The notes under the pieces are model-generated. The model was not told the DNA's origin. It saw nothing but the letters and a program-made list of their open reading frames with translations, and ran no database searches. A stretch of DNA of 64,000 bases from positions 1 through 64,000 of the IMG/VR virus record IMGVR_UViG_3300033183_000299; one strand, written 5' to 3'. Positions 47,616 through 56,602 of the stretch are shown here, in pieces; the stretch's first letter is position 1; each line of letters starts with the position of its first letter. The translations under genes were made by a program, and so were the position numbers. The DNA comes from a virus.

Positions 47616-48556
47616 GTTTTTTTCTTAAGTTTTTGAATTGCACCCTTCACAGAGCTGTAGGTTCGGTTAGGAAAGTGTTCCTTCCAAATGTCGCACGGTC
47701 TTTTGCCTTCTTTAAAATTTTCTAATAGCAAAGACTTTTCTTCAGGTGTCCATTTTTGCTCATAGCGCTTTTTAAGTCCAAGGTAACCACATCTTTTCTC
47801 CACACTAGCGTAAGTTCTGTTTGGGAAGAACTTTTCTAACATTTGACGAACAGACATTTTTTCATGATTATCTCTTAAGATCTGATTGTCCTCTTCGGTC
47901 CACCTGTTGTAGTTTCTGTAGGTTTTTTCCTCTTTGTGCTTCATGAATTTGCCCCACTTTCTCTCCAAGAGAGGCAGATCTTCGCTGTACAGGAAGTTTA
48001 GAACATTTATTGCCGTTGATGACCCAAAAGACAATGTACAAATCCTTTTATGTTCTCTAATGGCCACGATATTCTCAACGACCTCTCTTTCCACAAGAAA
48101 TTCCAGAATTGATGATAGAAACGATTGAGTTCCCAAAATCTGCAACGATAGTTTGTTATTGCTAACGCAGATGCTTCCGTCGCCATCGATGTAGCCACAG
48201 ATGAACGCCTTCTTATTCTCTATGTTTTTGAATTCTGGGAACTTAAGAGTCAAAGATTTTGCTGGTGTGATATTCCAGTTTCTCTCTAGATCCCTTTTCC
48301 ATTGCTTACTTGATAGTCCAAAAGAAATTATCTTGTAGCTTTGTCCATTCAAGCGTCTCTCGTCCTCTCTTAGGGAATAGTCTTCACTCAAAAGGTTTGA
48401 TAGTTTTCTAAGGTGCTCCGCATCCTTGTAGGATAAGGATATCTTCAGTTCGTTTCCTTTAGATGAGACGTTTCCATCGGCTGCGATGAAACCCGCCCAA
48501 TAAGAGTTGAGCGGGGCTTTAATATTAAAGAAGTTGTTATTTTTTTGATAGGCCAT
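47612..48556 (-). CDS. LAGLIDADG homing endonuclease between dnaE halves (314 aa)
   Basis: Two LAGLIDADG motifs (YWAGFIAADG about 19-28; FICGYIDGDG about 118-127) and two Myb/SANT-like DNA-binding repeats (RWTEEDNQIL..., KWTPEEKSLL..., each followed by FPNRTYxSV). Free-standing, with its own AGGAGG site and a CTATTTA motif upstream, as in fractured genes with split inteins. Would cut intein-less dnaE alleles. Confidence 0.9.
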   Translation of the reverse strand: MAYQKNNNFFNIKAPLNSYWAGFIAADGNVSSKGNELKISLSYKDAEHLRKLSNLLSEDYSLREDERRLNGQSYKIISFGLSSKQWKRDLERNWNITPAKSLTLKFPEFKNIENKKAFICGYIDGDGSICVSNNKLSLQILGTQSFLSSILEFLVEREVVENIVAIREHKRICTLSFGSSTAINVLNFLYSEDLPLLERKWGKFMKHKEEKTYRNYNRWTEEDNQILRDNHEKMSVRQMLEKFFPNRTYASVEKRCGYLGLKKRYEQKWTPEEKSLLLENFKEGKRPCDIWKEHFPNRTYSSVKGAIQKLKKKT

Positions 48557-48573
48557 TTGGTTTTCCTCCTATC

Positions 48574-48583
48574 TTAAATAGTC
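48574..48583 (-). promoter_or_regulatory. CTATTTA motif upstream of the dnaE homing endonuclease
   Basis: Minus strand GACTATTTAA, 18-27 bases before the ATG; late-promoter candidate. Confidence 0.4.
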
Positions 48584-50189
48584 AGGAAGCCAATAAAGCG
48601 TCTCCTTCTTGCAAGTTTTTAACCATAACCTCTTTCTTGTCTCCATTACGAGAGACCTTAACAAACAAGTTGGGGCTCAAAGTTAAAACTTCACCAGTTT
48701 CGCTCGTGAGTCTAATGTAGTCTGCTCTCTCTTTCACTTTGGAGTTTTCATCGTGAACGCCGAATAAGTCACCTCGAGTAAGGAAACGTTCAAAGGGAAG
48801 TCCCCACTTCATTGGATCAATCTGCGTAATGTTCAAAAGAAAAGCAAGCAAAGACCCTGCTGCAGAACCACGAGCAGGTCCAACAAATGTATAGTTCCAA
48901 GAGAAATCAGTAATTGCTTTTGTAGCAAGAAAGTATTCAGAGAACTTTTGAGAAGAGATAACATCTAGTTCCTCCGTCAATCGTTTTCGGTAGTGTCGCT
49001 TTGTTGTCTTGTCTGATCCGCGGAGATATGTCTTAAGAGCATCTTCGGCAAGTTCAGCAAGTGCTTCGTCAGCGCTTTTGTCGCTTGGAACCATAAAAGA
49101 AGGAAGCTGAACAGAAGTATCAGGAAGAAAATCTTCAATCTGCTCGAAAGCGATGGTTGCTGTGTTGGTGATTGATTGAATAACCAAATCATCGTCATAA
49201 TCGAAGTTACACTCAGCAGAGTATCGCTTATATGATTCCCACATTTCGTGAGCATTTTTAGGATATAACTCATATCCAATTTCCTCTACAGTCTCTGGGA
49301 TGTTATCATCCATCCAAGCAGGCATCTTGCCTAACCAGCCTAGTCGCTTGTAGACTTCACGATCACGCCATGCGTTTGGATTTGGATAGTGAGAGTCACA
49401 AGTTGAGATCAAACTGATATCAAGTTGCTTTGCTACTTTAATTAGGCATTTGTTTAGTAGATGCTGTTCCGGAATATTATTCCATTGTAATTCAGCATAA
49501 AATCTGTCTCCGAACACGTCTTTAAACTTCTTAAGGTTTCCAATCATGTCCTCTACAATAGCATCTTCGCCTTCTTCTTGCTTTTTCCACATTGACTCTG
49601 CGGCGATACCACCAAGACATGCTGTGGCGACGATAACGCCCTCTGAGTGTTTCTTTAAAAGCTCAAAGTCAATACGTGGCTTACGATAGAAGTAGTCTCC
49701 AGAGTATGACTTGGAAACCATTTCATAGATGTTCTCGAGACCCTTTTGGTTTTGTGCGAGAAGAACGAGGTGACGCTTGCGACCAAGTGCTCGCTTGTCG
49801 TCTCGTTGCTCGTCTTCGATAACCATGGCGGAGTCTCCGCTTTCAATTTCTTTTGCTCGCTTCTTATCTTGAGCAATCTCGTCTCGAAGAGCTTGCCATT
49901 CTTCAAGCGAGTCAATATAGTAAGCTTCAACACCAAAGATTGGCTTGAAGTCTTTACCTTCAGCTTTCATTTCTTTTGCTCGCAACAGTTGGTACGACAA
50001 ACCATTCATGCTTCCATGGTCTGTGAGGGCAAGTGCTCGAGATCCATTCTCATAGGCAAAGTCCATGTGCTCCTGTGGGAAGCCGAAGCCATCGAACATG
50101 GAAAATGCCGAATGTGCATGAAGGCCGACAAACTCGTGGTTGTAGAGTTTTTTACCATTAATTTCTATGTAGTCACTTGTGTTATTCAT
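48582..50189 (-). CDS. dnaE: DNA polymerase III alpha, N-terminal half plus intein N-fragment (535 aa)
   Basis: PHP domain (HAHSAFS, LTDHGSM) and palm start (GPARGSAAGSLLAFLL, then PFERFLTR ending at 472). The last 63 residues (GDLFGVHDEN..., TSETGEVLTLSPNLFVKV block-B-like, KNLQEGDALLAS) are an intein N-fragment. There is no Cys/Ser at the expected first intein residue. GGAGAACAA in front, TATATT promoter upstream. Makes half the replicative polymerase. Confidence 0.85.
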   Translation of the reverse strand: MNNTSDYIEINGKKLYNHEFVGLHAHSAFSMFDGFGFPQEHMDFAYENGSRALALTDHGSMNGLSYQLLRAKEMKAEGKDFKPIFGVEAYYIDSLEEWQALRDEIAQDKKRAKEIESGDSAMVIEDEQRDDKRALGRKRHLVLLAQNQKGLENIYEMVSKSYSGDYFYRKPRIDFELLKKHSEGVIVATACLGGIAAESMWKKQEEGEDAIVEDMIGNLKKFKDVFGDRFYAELQWNNIPEQHLLNKCLIKVAKQLDISLISTCDSHYPNPNAWRDREVYKRLGWLGKMPAWMDDNIPETVEEIGYELYPKNAHEMWESYKRYSAECNFDYDDDLVIQSITNTATIAFEQIEDFLPDTSVQLPSFMVPSDKSADEALAELAEDALKTYLRGSDKTTKRHYRKRLTEELDVISSQKFSEYFLATKAITDFSWNYTFVGPARGSAAGSLLAFLLNITQIDPMKWGLPFERFLTRGDLFGVHDENSKVKERADYIRLTSETGEVLTLSPNLFVKVSRNGDKKEVMVKNLQEGDALLAS

Positions 50190-50218
50190 TTGTTCTCCTG
50201 TGTTTGTTAGACAATATT

Positions 50219-50247
50219 AATATAACACGTTGTGTTGATGTTGTCAA
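50219..50247 (-). promoter_or_regulatory. Sigma-70 promoter of dnaE
   Basis: TTGACA (50242-50247), 17 bp, TATATT (50219-50224). The -35 contains the stop codon of the 50244-50414 gene. Confidence 0.8.
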
Positions 50248-50414
50248 GTAGAAAGTTTAAGTTTTTTTACTTCTTCTTCATCAATCCAGAAATACTCTTG
50301 TGTTTCAAATTGATATATCTGGAATATCCTGTAGGATCGTCTTTGCTCTACATCAACAATCATGCAAAGACCATCTGCCCAAAGACACTCTATTAAATCT
50401 CCTATTTCAATCAT
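50244..50414 (-). CDS. SH3-like GDLI protein (56 aa)
   Basis: ATG at 50412-50414 overlaps the previous stop. MIEIGDLIECLWADGLCMIV, then SYRIFQIYQFETQEYFW: small barrel. TGA is embedded in the -35 of dnaE. Confidence 0.65.
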   Translation of the reverse strand: MIEIGDLIECLWADGLCMIVDVEQRRSYRIFQIYQFETQEYFWIDEEEVKKLKLST

Positions 50415-50598
50415 TGGGCAACTTGATGGTTAACATGGGAAATTTTGTCGCTAGTATCTCCCACTCAAATGGTCCTACAATGAATGGTTCTGATCCGAAT
50501 TCCTCTACGAATCTCTCTTCTCGTTCTCGAGCCTCGCACAGAGAAGGCATGCGAGGAACATAATATATGTCTTTGTATTTTATATAAGCGTAAGTCAT
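50407..50598 (-). CDS. Hypothetical protein (63 aa)
   Basis: AGGAGAACAA sets the start at MTYAYIKYKDIYYVPRM. Acidic, helical middle (EAREREERFVEEFG). Function unknown. Confidence 0.65.
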   Translation of the reverse strand: MTYAYIKYKDIYYVPRMPSLCEAREREERFVEEFGSEPFIVGPFEWEILATKFPMLTIKLPND

Positions 50599-50606
50599 TT
50601 GTTCTC

Positions 50607-50948
50607 CTATTTCATGAATGCTTGGACAAGCAATAGTGTTACACAAAGAAGAAGGGATATTCCATTCTTTGCTGTGAACATTGGCTCTCCAAGAAAGTAC
50701 CAAGTCAACGGTATGAACACTAAATATCCGATACCAAATGTCGTGAAACGTATTGTCCATAAAGATTCAATCTCTGCGTAGGCGAATTTTGTTCCCAATG
50801 CAAACGATAGAGTTGTCAAAGGAGCTGATAGGCAGGCAAATAACAATGCCTTGTTCCCCATATCATCTGCTATGATAGTGGAATTGCTTTGAAACCAAGA
50901 TAAGGTCTGTCCTATAAAGAACAGGAGTACTCCGTATATAATATTCAT
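50607..50948 (-). CDS. Multi-span membrane protein (113 aa)
   Basis: Four hydrophobic helices, starting MNIIYGVLLFFIGQTLSWFQ, an opening seen in marine phage membrane proteins of this size. Function unknown; small-multidrug-transporter-like topology only. Confidence 0.7.
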   Translation of the reverse strand: MNIIYGVLLFFIGQTLSWFQSNSTIIADDMGNKALLFACLSAPLTTLSFALGTKFAYAEIESLWTIRFTTFGIGYLVFIPLTWYFLGEPMFTAKNGISLLLCVTLLLVQAFMK

Positions 50949-51226
50949 TTGTTCTCCCCTAAGCTTCTTTCGCTCAACTCTTTATTTATCTTTCCTATCT
51001 CGTGATCAATGTCTTTTATTTCTCTCATGAGATAGTCCTTCTTTGTTCTCAAAATGTTTAGTTGATCCACAAGGTCTTGTTCTTCTTGAAGGTGTTTTGG
51101 AGCATTTAGCCCCAGTCTTTCAAGTTCAGCCATGTTTGAGCGAGATTGTTGGGTCAAGACTTCATACTGAGAAGGTTCTCTCGGGTCTGTTTCGCTTAAT
51201 ACTTTTCTTATTTGATCTAATTTCAT
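50945..51226 (-). CDS. Coiled-coil protein (93 aa)
   Basis: KHLQEEQDLVDQLNILRTKK and DYLMREIKDIDHEIGKINKE form a long coil. ATGA overlap downstream. Function unknown. Confidence 0.65.
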   Translation of the reverse strand: MKLDQIRKVLSETDPREPSQYEVLTQQSRSNMAELERLGLNAPKHLQEEQDLVDQLNILRTKKDYLMREIKDIDHEIGKINKELSERSLGENK

Positions 51227-51236
51227 TTGTTCTCCA

Positions 51237-52184
51237 TTATTTCGCAGCTATGCAAGATGAGCCAGCCATCAACTCACGCATCTTGAATAAGCCTTCCTGC
51301 TTGTGCTTACACTCGAGCATCACATAGACATCAAACTCATAAGTTTCAACCGCTTTCCAATAAGAATCGGAGTGGGCTTGTGGTCTAATTTTAGGATTGT
51401 TATGCTCTACAGCACGAGACTGAGAGTAGTGAATGACTGGAGGAATGCCCTCTGGCCATGTTGAGACAGCCAGAGACATTGCCTCATAGTCGCTTTGACC
51501 ACCAGTGCACATTGTGTGGTGATGCACGTCATGCACAATTGGAATGCCGATGACGCTGTAGATGCCGTCGTAGAGTTCTTTGGTTGAGTAGAGACTTTCC
51601 TTGTCGTCGTTCTCCACGGTCAAGCGAGACTTCACAGCGTCAGACAAGCGATGAAAGTTTTTGCAGAAGTCAGCCATTGCTTTTGGCTTGTCGTTGTAAG
51701 CCGCACCGACGTGAATGTTGATCTTCGCCCAAGGAGAGCGAGGTTGACACAAAAGATCCATCATCTTACCATTGACTTCAAGGTCTCGAATGGTGTTTTG
51801 TACAACCTGCTCATTTGGAGAACAAAGTTTGTTGAAGGGGCCGGGGTGGCAAGTCAAGCGAATGTTGTGCTCGTTTGCAAACAGGCCGGCTTCATAAAGG
51901 GCTTCTTCGATAGCATCAAAGTCTTTGAGATCTTCAAGGTTGTATTCGGAAGCCCAAGGAAAGATTTCTGAAGACATGCGAAAGAAGTGAATATCATGCT
52001 CTGCGTTCCATTTAAGGATTGTGAGCAAGTCGGTTACGTTTTGAAGAACGACCTCGGACACATAGTCGAGACCTTTCTCTTGAAATGTTTTCTTACGCAT
52101 TGTGCGATTGGTTGATACTTTCACCTTGCGAGATGAAAGTTCGGTGTTGATACAGGCATAGCCCAAGTTATAGTTGTTAGTCAT
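51237..52184 (-). CDS. uvsE: UV damage endonuclease UvdE/UVDE (315 aa)
   Basis: LGYACIN start, FFRMSSEIFPWASEY, RLTCHPGPFN, NIHVGAAYNDK, RLTVENDD and PIVHDVHHHT are the metal and active-site blocks of the UVDE TIM barrel. Nicks DNA 5' to UV dimers and other lesions. Known in bacteria and fungi and occasionally in phages. Own TATATT promoter. Confidence 0.95.
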   Translation of the reverse strand: MTNNYNLGYACINTELSSRKVKVSTNRTMRKKTFQEKGLDYVSEVVLQNVTDLLTILKWNAEHDIHFFRMSSEIFPWASEYNLEDLKDFDAIEEALYEAGLFANEHNIRLTCHPGPFNKLCSPNEQVVQNTIRDLEVNGKMMDLLCQPRSPWAKINIHVGAAYNDKPKAMADFCKNFHRLSDAVKSRLTVENDDKESLYSTKELYDGIYSVIGIPIVHDVHHHTMCTGGQSDYEAMSLAVSTWPEGIPPVIHYSQSRAVEHNNPKIRPQAHSDSYWKAVETYEFDVYVMLECKHKQEGLFKMRELMAGSSCIAAK

Positions 52185-52206
52185 AAGTCCTCCGTGATAT
52201 GTTAAT

Positions 52207-52235
52207 AATATAACACGTCACAGAAGACTTGTCAA
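52207..52235 (-). promoter_or_regulatory. Sigma-70 promoter of the UVDE gene
   Basis: TTGACA (52230-52235), 17 bp, TATATT (52207-52212). Confidence 0.8.
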
Positions 52236-52254
52236 GTTTTTTTTGAAAGTTTTT

Positions 52255-52701
52255 TTACCACTTCTTGCAAGACCAATATCTCGCTTTTGTTTTTGGACCT
52301 GGGTTATCGCAATTATGTCTTGCTCTGAACGACTTGCGACGCTTTGGGTTTGACTTTTTGATTCTCATGTTTTTATCTCCAAAATTAACCTTCTTGACGT
52401 TTCCGGTCTTTGGATCTTTGACATAAACTTTAAACTTCTTTACATCTCCGCGAGTTGGCTTGTTAAGAGTCACCTTGCGACCTTGGTATTCGGCCTCCCC
52501 CATAAGGTCAGGGCAACCGCAGGAAGCTTCATGCAGAGTTTCAAATAAACAAGCTTCGCAGACCAAGTCGCCCTCTTGAAGAGTTGCTCCATGGAAGTGT
52601 TCAAGTATTGAGTCGTCGCCATTGTACTCTAATCCTTCTTCGAGATTCTGCTCTAAAGTTTCATTAATAATATTTTTTAACTTTTCTTTTGTTAAATTCA
52701 T
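52255..52701 (-). CDS. Leader-bearing protein with conserved virion C-terminal domain (148 aa)
   Basis: Leader MNLTKEKLKNIINETLEQ, a Cys-rich middle (VCEACLF, SCGCPD), then KKFKVYVKDPKTGNVKKVNF and FRARHNCDNPGPKTKARYW, a conserved ending I recognise from marine T4-like phage proteins. Probably a virion component. GGAGACAAATAAA in front. Confidence 0.75.
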   Translation of the reverse strand: MNLTKEKLKNIINETLEQNLEEGLEYNGDDSILEHFHGATLQEGDLVCEACLFETLHEASCGCPDLMGEAEYQGRKVTLNKPTRGDVKKFKVYVKDPKTGNVKKVNFGDKNMRIKKSNPKRRKSFRARHNCDNPGPKTKARYWSCKKW

Positions 52702-52702
52702 T

Positions 52703-53341
52703 TTATTTGTCTCCAAAAAATTTCTTAAAAAGGTCGGCCATATCTCTTTGGCGACTGTCGTCCACAGGTTCCGATGGAACATCTGGTTGGGTTGGCTCTT
52801 GGATTTCTTGAGGTTCTCCTACTAAATCTGGGTTCGCTTCTCTTGCAGCTTCAAACTCTTGTCTCGCGAGAGGAAAACCGTCTCCGAACATATACCAGTC
52901 AGTCATTTGTCTGTACCCACCGACTTTAGTTGGGGCGACAGAATGCTCTGCCTTGGTATCTCCAAGTTGATCTAAGATCGAATCCATGTTTGAAAAGAAA
53001 AACTCGACAAAATCTCTTGGAGAATTTTTAATGTAATGCTTAATTTTTAATTGAAATAAGGCTCTCATGTCCTCTTCATCAAATGGAGGTTGAGTGAGAT
53101 AGTAACTGCTTCCGCCATGAATTCTTTTTTCTTTCTGAACAATTTGTCGCCAGTCCGGATGTCTTTCGCTAACATAATCCATCCATTCATCGTGTGCTTC
53201 TCTATCATATTGGATTAGGCCAAATTTTTGATCGAAATCGGCAAACCAGCCCGATGGTGTATTAAGTTCTTCATCCATTGGGGGCTTAGTTGCTTCGTTT
53301 AATTTGAACTTTTTCCATTCTGTTAAAAAGTTTTTACTCAT
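52703..53341 (-). CDS. Leader-bearing virion-type protein (212 aa)
   Basis: MSKNFLTEWKKFKLNEATKP: FKLNEA gives L-N-E, close in form to T4 capsid-targeting sequences. Contains PSGWFADFDQKFGLIQYD and an acidic Pro-rich tail. ATGA coupling with 53338-54165. Confidence 0.65.
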   Translation of the reverse strand: MSKNFLTEWKKFKLNEATKPPMDEELNTPSGWFADFDQKFGLIQYDREAHDEWMDYVSERHPDWRQIVQKEKRIHGGSSYYLTQPPFDEEDMRALFQLKIKHYIKNSPRDFVEFFFSNMDSILDQLGDTKAEHSVAPTKVGGYRQMTDWYMFGDGFPLARQEFEAAREANPDLVGEPQEIQEPTQPDVPSEPVDDSRQRDMADLFKKFFGDK

Positions 53342-54165
53342 TTCTTTTTTCCTTTCTTAGCTTTCTTTCCCCAAGATTTTCCCTTGCCTCTTTCCTTGCA
53401 GGCACCAGGAGTTGGGCGACACGCAGGATATTTCTTTCTTTTTTCTCCATCGGCTCGGCCACAAGACTTGTAGCCGCCTTTGCCGTCGGGAGCATTGCAA
53501 TCAACCCAGCCGCCCTTCTTTCCTTTGGCTCCCTTGCGTTTGAACCAATCTCTTAGGCTATTCTCCTTACTTGATTCCGTACCAGCCCTCTTTCTTTTTT
53601 CATCAAGTTTTGGACCTTTGCACATTTCTTCAGCTTCTTTCTTGCTTAGCCCCTTTGGTCTGTCGGCTCCCTGTTTGGACTTGGCACACATAAACCTACG
53701 TTGCTTGTCGGAATAAACTTCTTCTATACCTGCTTTCTCCATTTTGGTGTAATACTTTGCATCCTTGAAGACGTGTTCCATTGCGACCTCGTGAGCTTTT
53801 TTCTCTCCATGTTCTTTTGCCTCTTCAGCTGTTCCCTTTTTCAGTTCTTTGTTGATCTCTTCCAAAGAGACTCCGTGTTTATCGGCTAATTGCTGATGCA
53901 TCTCTTCCATGGTGCCGTGTAGTTCGTCACTGTAACCGCCTTTCTCCAAAGCTTCATTTGACTTATTGCCCCAATTCTTGGCTCCGACTTTACGACATTT
54001 AACCAAAGCACCAGAAGCATAAGCGGAAGGCCAAACATCATAACGAGAGCGGACCTTGTGATAGCAAGCATCCTTCTTGCCTTTAGACTTTTTTTTCTTT
54101 TCATCAAGAACTGCTTTCAACTCCTCTTTAATGATTTGTCGCAGTTCATCTTTGGTTAATTGCAT
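53338..54165 (-). CDS. Leader-bearing basic virion-type protein (275 aa)
   Basis: Start at MQLTKDELRQIIKEELKAVL (GAGGTCTCCAAA). Two conserved phage modules: CYHKVRSRYDVWPSAYASGA with KVGAKNWGNKS, and GGWVDCNAPDGKGGYKSCGR with KKYPACRPTPGACKE. Very Lys/Gly rich. Such modules occur in bacterial and phage proteins of unknown role. Packaging inferred from the leader. Confidence 0.75.
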   Translation of the reverse strand: MQLTKDELRQIIKEELKAVLDEKKKKSKGKKDACYHKVRSRYDVWPSAYASGALVKCRKVGAKNWGNKSNEALEKGGYSDELHGTMEEMHQQLADKHGVSLEEINKELKKGTAEEAKEHGEKKAHEVAMEHVFKDAKYYTKMEKAGIEEVYSDKQRRFMCAKSKQGADRPKGLSKKEAEEMCKGPKLDEKRKRAGTESSKENSLRDWFKRKGAKGKKGGWVDCNAPDGKGGYKSCGRADGEKRKKYPACRPTPGACKERGKGKSWGKKAKKGKKK

Positions 54166-54184
54166 TTTGGAGACCTCTTTTTGA

Positions 54185-54195
54185 TATAAATAGTC
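54185..54195 (-). promoter_or_regulatory. CTATTTATA motif upstream of 53338-54165
   Basis: Minus strand GACTATTTATA, 20-30 bases before the ATG; best conserved copy. Confidence 0.45.
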
Positions 54196-54377
54196 TATGC
54201 AATCCATTTAAGCATATCTAATGAATGATAAACCCTTCTGCCTCCACACCACCAAACATGTGCACAACCATTTGGCCAGTCTAGCCCAATGACGATTCCA
54301 ATTTCAAATCCAACATCCTTGTATATCCTGTGGACTACAAGGTTTCCGATCTCCAACTTTTCTCTTACTCTACCCAC
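54195..54377 (-). CDS. SH3-like GNLV protein, GTG start (60 aa)
   Basis: KLEIGNLVVHRIYKDVGFEIGI, AHVWWCGGRRVYHS. GTG at 54375-54377 overlaps the J-domain gene by 13 bases; weak ribosome site. Confidence 0.6.
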   Translation of the reverse strand: MGRVREKLEIGNLVVHRIYKDVGFEIGIVIGLDWPNGCAHVWWCGGRRVYHSLDMLKWIA

Positions 54378-54976
54378 CCGAACATGTAGTTTAAGAATGA
54401 CTTAACTACCCTCGCTTTACAGACTTCATCGTCTCCACAATTTTGAAGATGCCATGAGTAAGTCATTTTTTGGCTATTGATCTTGTTGTTCATTCTCTCT
54501 ATATCTTCTGCTATTGAGATATTCGCCTCATTATAATCAGGTATTTCTACCTCGTATTTATCAACTACGTCAAACAATTCGCCCCACTCTTCTTGTTCAG
54601 TTGCCCTACATGCTCTCTTGAAAGCTTCTTGGTAATCCTCATAACGCGGATCATCTTGACCAATGCGATCAGGGTGTATCTTTCTAGCAACGGAGCGAAA
54701 CACCTCTTTATGTTTAATTTTTTTCTTGTTTGTCTCGAACCTTCCATGTGTATCGATATGCTCTTGAGTATTTTGTTGCATGATATTAGCAACTTTTTTC
54801 TTTTTCTCTTCGTTAAGCTTGGCTAGATCAACACCATTATCTTCGCACCACTTCAAATAATAGTTCTCAAAATATTCATGAGCATCCTTGAGCACTTCTT
54901 GGTTATAGTAGTACTCATATTCTAAGGTGCGGAACTCACTAAGGAGCTTTTTAAACTTAAGTTTCTCTCTCATCAT
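54365..54976 (-). CDS. J-domain protein (203 aa)
   Basis: Helical N-terminus, then FRSVARKIHPDRIG with HPD at 101-103 and YQEAFKRA: a C-terminally placed J-domain helix II/III. Would recruit host DnaK. Phages use J-domain-like proteins to redirect DnaK, as lambda P does by other means. Overlaps the next upstream gene by 20 bases. Confidence 0.8.
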   Translation of the reverse strand: MMREKLKFKKLLSEFRTLEYEYYYNQEVLKDAHEYFENYYLKWCEDNGVDLAKLNEEKKKKVANIMQQNTQEHIDTHGRFETNKKKIKHKEVFRSVARKIHPDRIGQDDPRYEDYQEAFKRACRATEQEEWGELFDVVDKYEVEIPDYNEANISIAEDIERMNNKINSQKMTYSWHLQNCGDDEVCKARVVKSFLNYMFGWVE

Positions 54977-55877
54977 TATCTAAGTAGTCACTAGAAACCC
55001 GATTCGACCGAGATCTTAGAAGGATAGACTTCCAAGGCTTCTTTAAAGGATTTTTTCTAGCAGCCGATATTAGCAATGAATATTCTTCCCAATTTCTAAC
55101 ATTGTAATATCCTTCCACTTCGATCTCATGAGCTTCTTCAAGCTTTAAGGGTGCAAACACCTTATCGACACCAAAAAACCTCGCAGACCAACGCTCAGAT
55201 GGGTCTAAATAGATTTCCTCGCGCCAAGTGGAACCCGGTGGCTTCTTACCTGTTCCGGTTCTAATAATTCTTCTAAACTCAAGCCATTCATCTTTGCCAA
55301 AAGTAAAAGACATGAAGTTGTTATCTAACACCGTCTGACCAGCGTGAGAAATGTAGACATTCTTCTTTGAGTTTATTATTCTTCTGTGGTCTCGAAGCTG
55401 GTGTGGATCAAAGTATCCGTGAGGGAAAGACACATAATACTTGGACGGTACCATCCACTCAGATATGTTAGCCATTGTCTTATACGCTGTTAATGCACCA
55501 TGAATTACGGACCAAGCCGTGCAATCTCGCTTGTGCCTATCTTTTGGATTAACGCCAACATAGTATATTGGAATTCTTCTCTGGGATTCGTATTGGTCTG
55601 GGTCGAATTTTCTAAAAGCCCACACTGGATCTCCACACCAATCACCCAACTTCTTCCTTATTATGGGGGCAAAATCTCCATTGACGACAATCCAAATAGA
55701 TTTACATCCTGCCCATGCACACTCCACCACTGCTGATTCTATTAGTGTATATGATGGTCCTATGGGCATCATGCAATCAGGCCATGGTTGATCAAAATCA
55801 AAAGTCTCATGACCTGCGACTGGTATAATCCCAACTAGGTTTCTTTGTGCCTCAGTATTGTCTCTATCGTTTTCCAT
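54957..55877 (-). CDS. Nucleotidyltransferase-like protein (306 aa)
   Basis: LVGIIPVAGHETFDFDQPWP, PIGPSYTLIESAVVECAWAG, CKSIWIVVNGDF: the start of a sugar-nucleotidyltransferase Rossmann fold (PAG-like loop, then a di-acidic region missing or changed). A conserved phage protein; activity uncertain because the usual G-x-G-T-R is absent. Confidence 0.6.
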   Translation of the reverse strand: MENDRDNTEAQRNLVGIIPVAGHETFDFDQPWPDCMMPIGPSYTLIESAVVECAWAGCKSIWIVVNGDFAPIIRKKLGDWCGDPVWAFRKFDPDQYESQRRIPIYYVGVNPKDRHKRDCTAWSVIHGALTAYKTMANISEWMVPSKYYVSFPHGYFDPHQLRDHRRIINSKKNVYISHAGQTVLDNNFMSFTFGKDEWLEFRRIIRTGTGKKPPGSTWREEIYLDPSERWSARFFGVDKVFAPLKLEEAHEIEVEGYYNVRNWEEYSLLISAARKNPLKKPWKSILLRSRSNRVSSDYLDNDERET

Positions 55878-56602
55878 GCCTCTCCTTCTTCTTGTCTCAT
55901 CTCATAAATTTCTTTAAAAGAATATTTCGTCTCTAGGACTTCGCAAGCCTCTCTCTTAAAGAAGTCTAGCTTAATTCTTTTATAATACCTCTTTCCTTTC
56001 TTCTCCATCGCAAAAGGGCCATTTACACCCGCTTCCTTTAGCATCCTAATCATTTTAATCATTGCAATGCCTTGACCATAGTCAGGAGATAAAAGTTGCT
56101 TCTCGGTCATCCTAGAGGCTCCTACGGCATCAAAGTGATCTCCTCTCGCTGTCCTTGGTGTCCTGTAGAAAGTTATCTGATGGATAAAGTCGTCTTCGTC
56201 TAGCACCTGTTTAACTTCGTGTCGACTTGTCTGCCTAACATCGAAGAAATCATACACATTGTATAAGCCAGTCGGAGTATCAAACCTTAGGATCTCATCA
56301 GTCTTAATCGTTACAGATTTGTTGCCAGAAGTAAAGACATCAATGACTCCACTATCGACTCTAAAGTTGTCCACCCTGCCGGCACAGATCATTAGACCTG
56401 TGAGCGACAATGCAAACAATAAGTTTTTTTGAAGCTCTTTGGGATCAGTTGCTTTGATAAATGAAAAGTCATAACCAACAAGATCCGCATCGTGCCGAAA
56501 GACATAATGCGGATCCTTTATCAATATCGGTGTTTGCGTCCTCCAAGCATACAATAGAGATTCTAGAGATCCTCCAATTATAACTTTAGATTTTTCAATC
56601 AT
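55835..56602 (-). CDS. Conserved phage protein, Rossmann-like start (255 aa)
   Basis: KVIIGGSLESLLYAWRTQTP resembles a nucleotide-binding loop (GGSLESLL), followed by a long alpha/beta region and a helical end. Overlaps the nucleotidyltransferase-like gene by 43 bases. Found together in one operon with thyX; role unknown. Confidence 0.65.
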   Translation of the reverse strand: MIEKSKVIIGGSLESLLYAWRTQTPILIKDPHYVFRHDADLVGYDFSFIKATDPKELQKNLLFALSLTGLMICAGRVDNFRVDSGVIDVFTSGNKSVTIKTDEILRFDTPTGLYNVYDFFDVRQTSRHEVKQVLDEDDFIHQITFYRTPRTARGDHFDAVGASRMTEKQLLSPDYGQGIAMIKMIRMLKEAGVNGPFAMEKKGKRYYKRIKLDFFKREACEVLETKYSFKEIYEMRQEEGEAWKTIETILRHKET

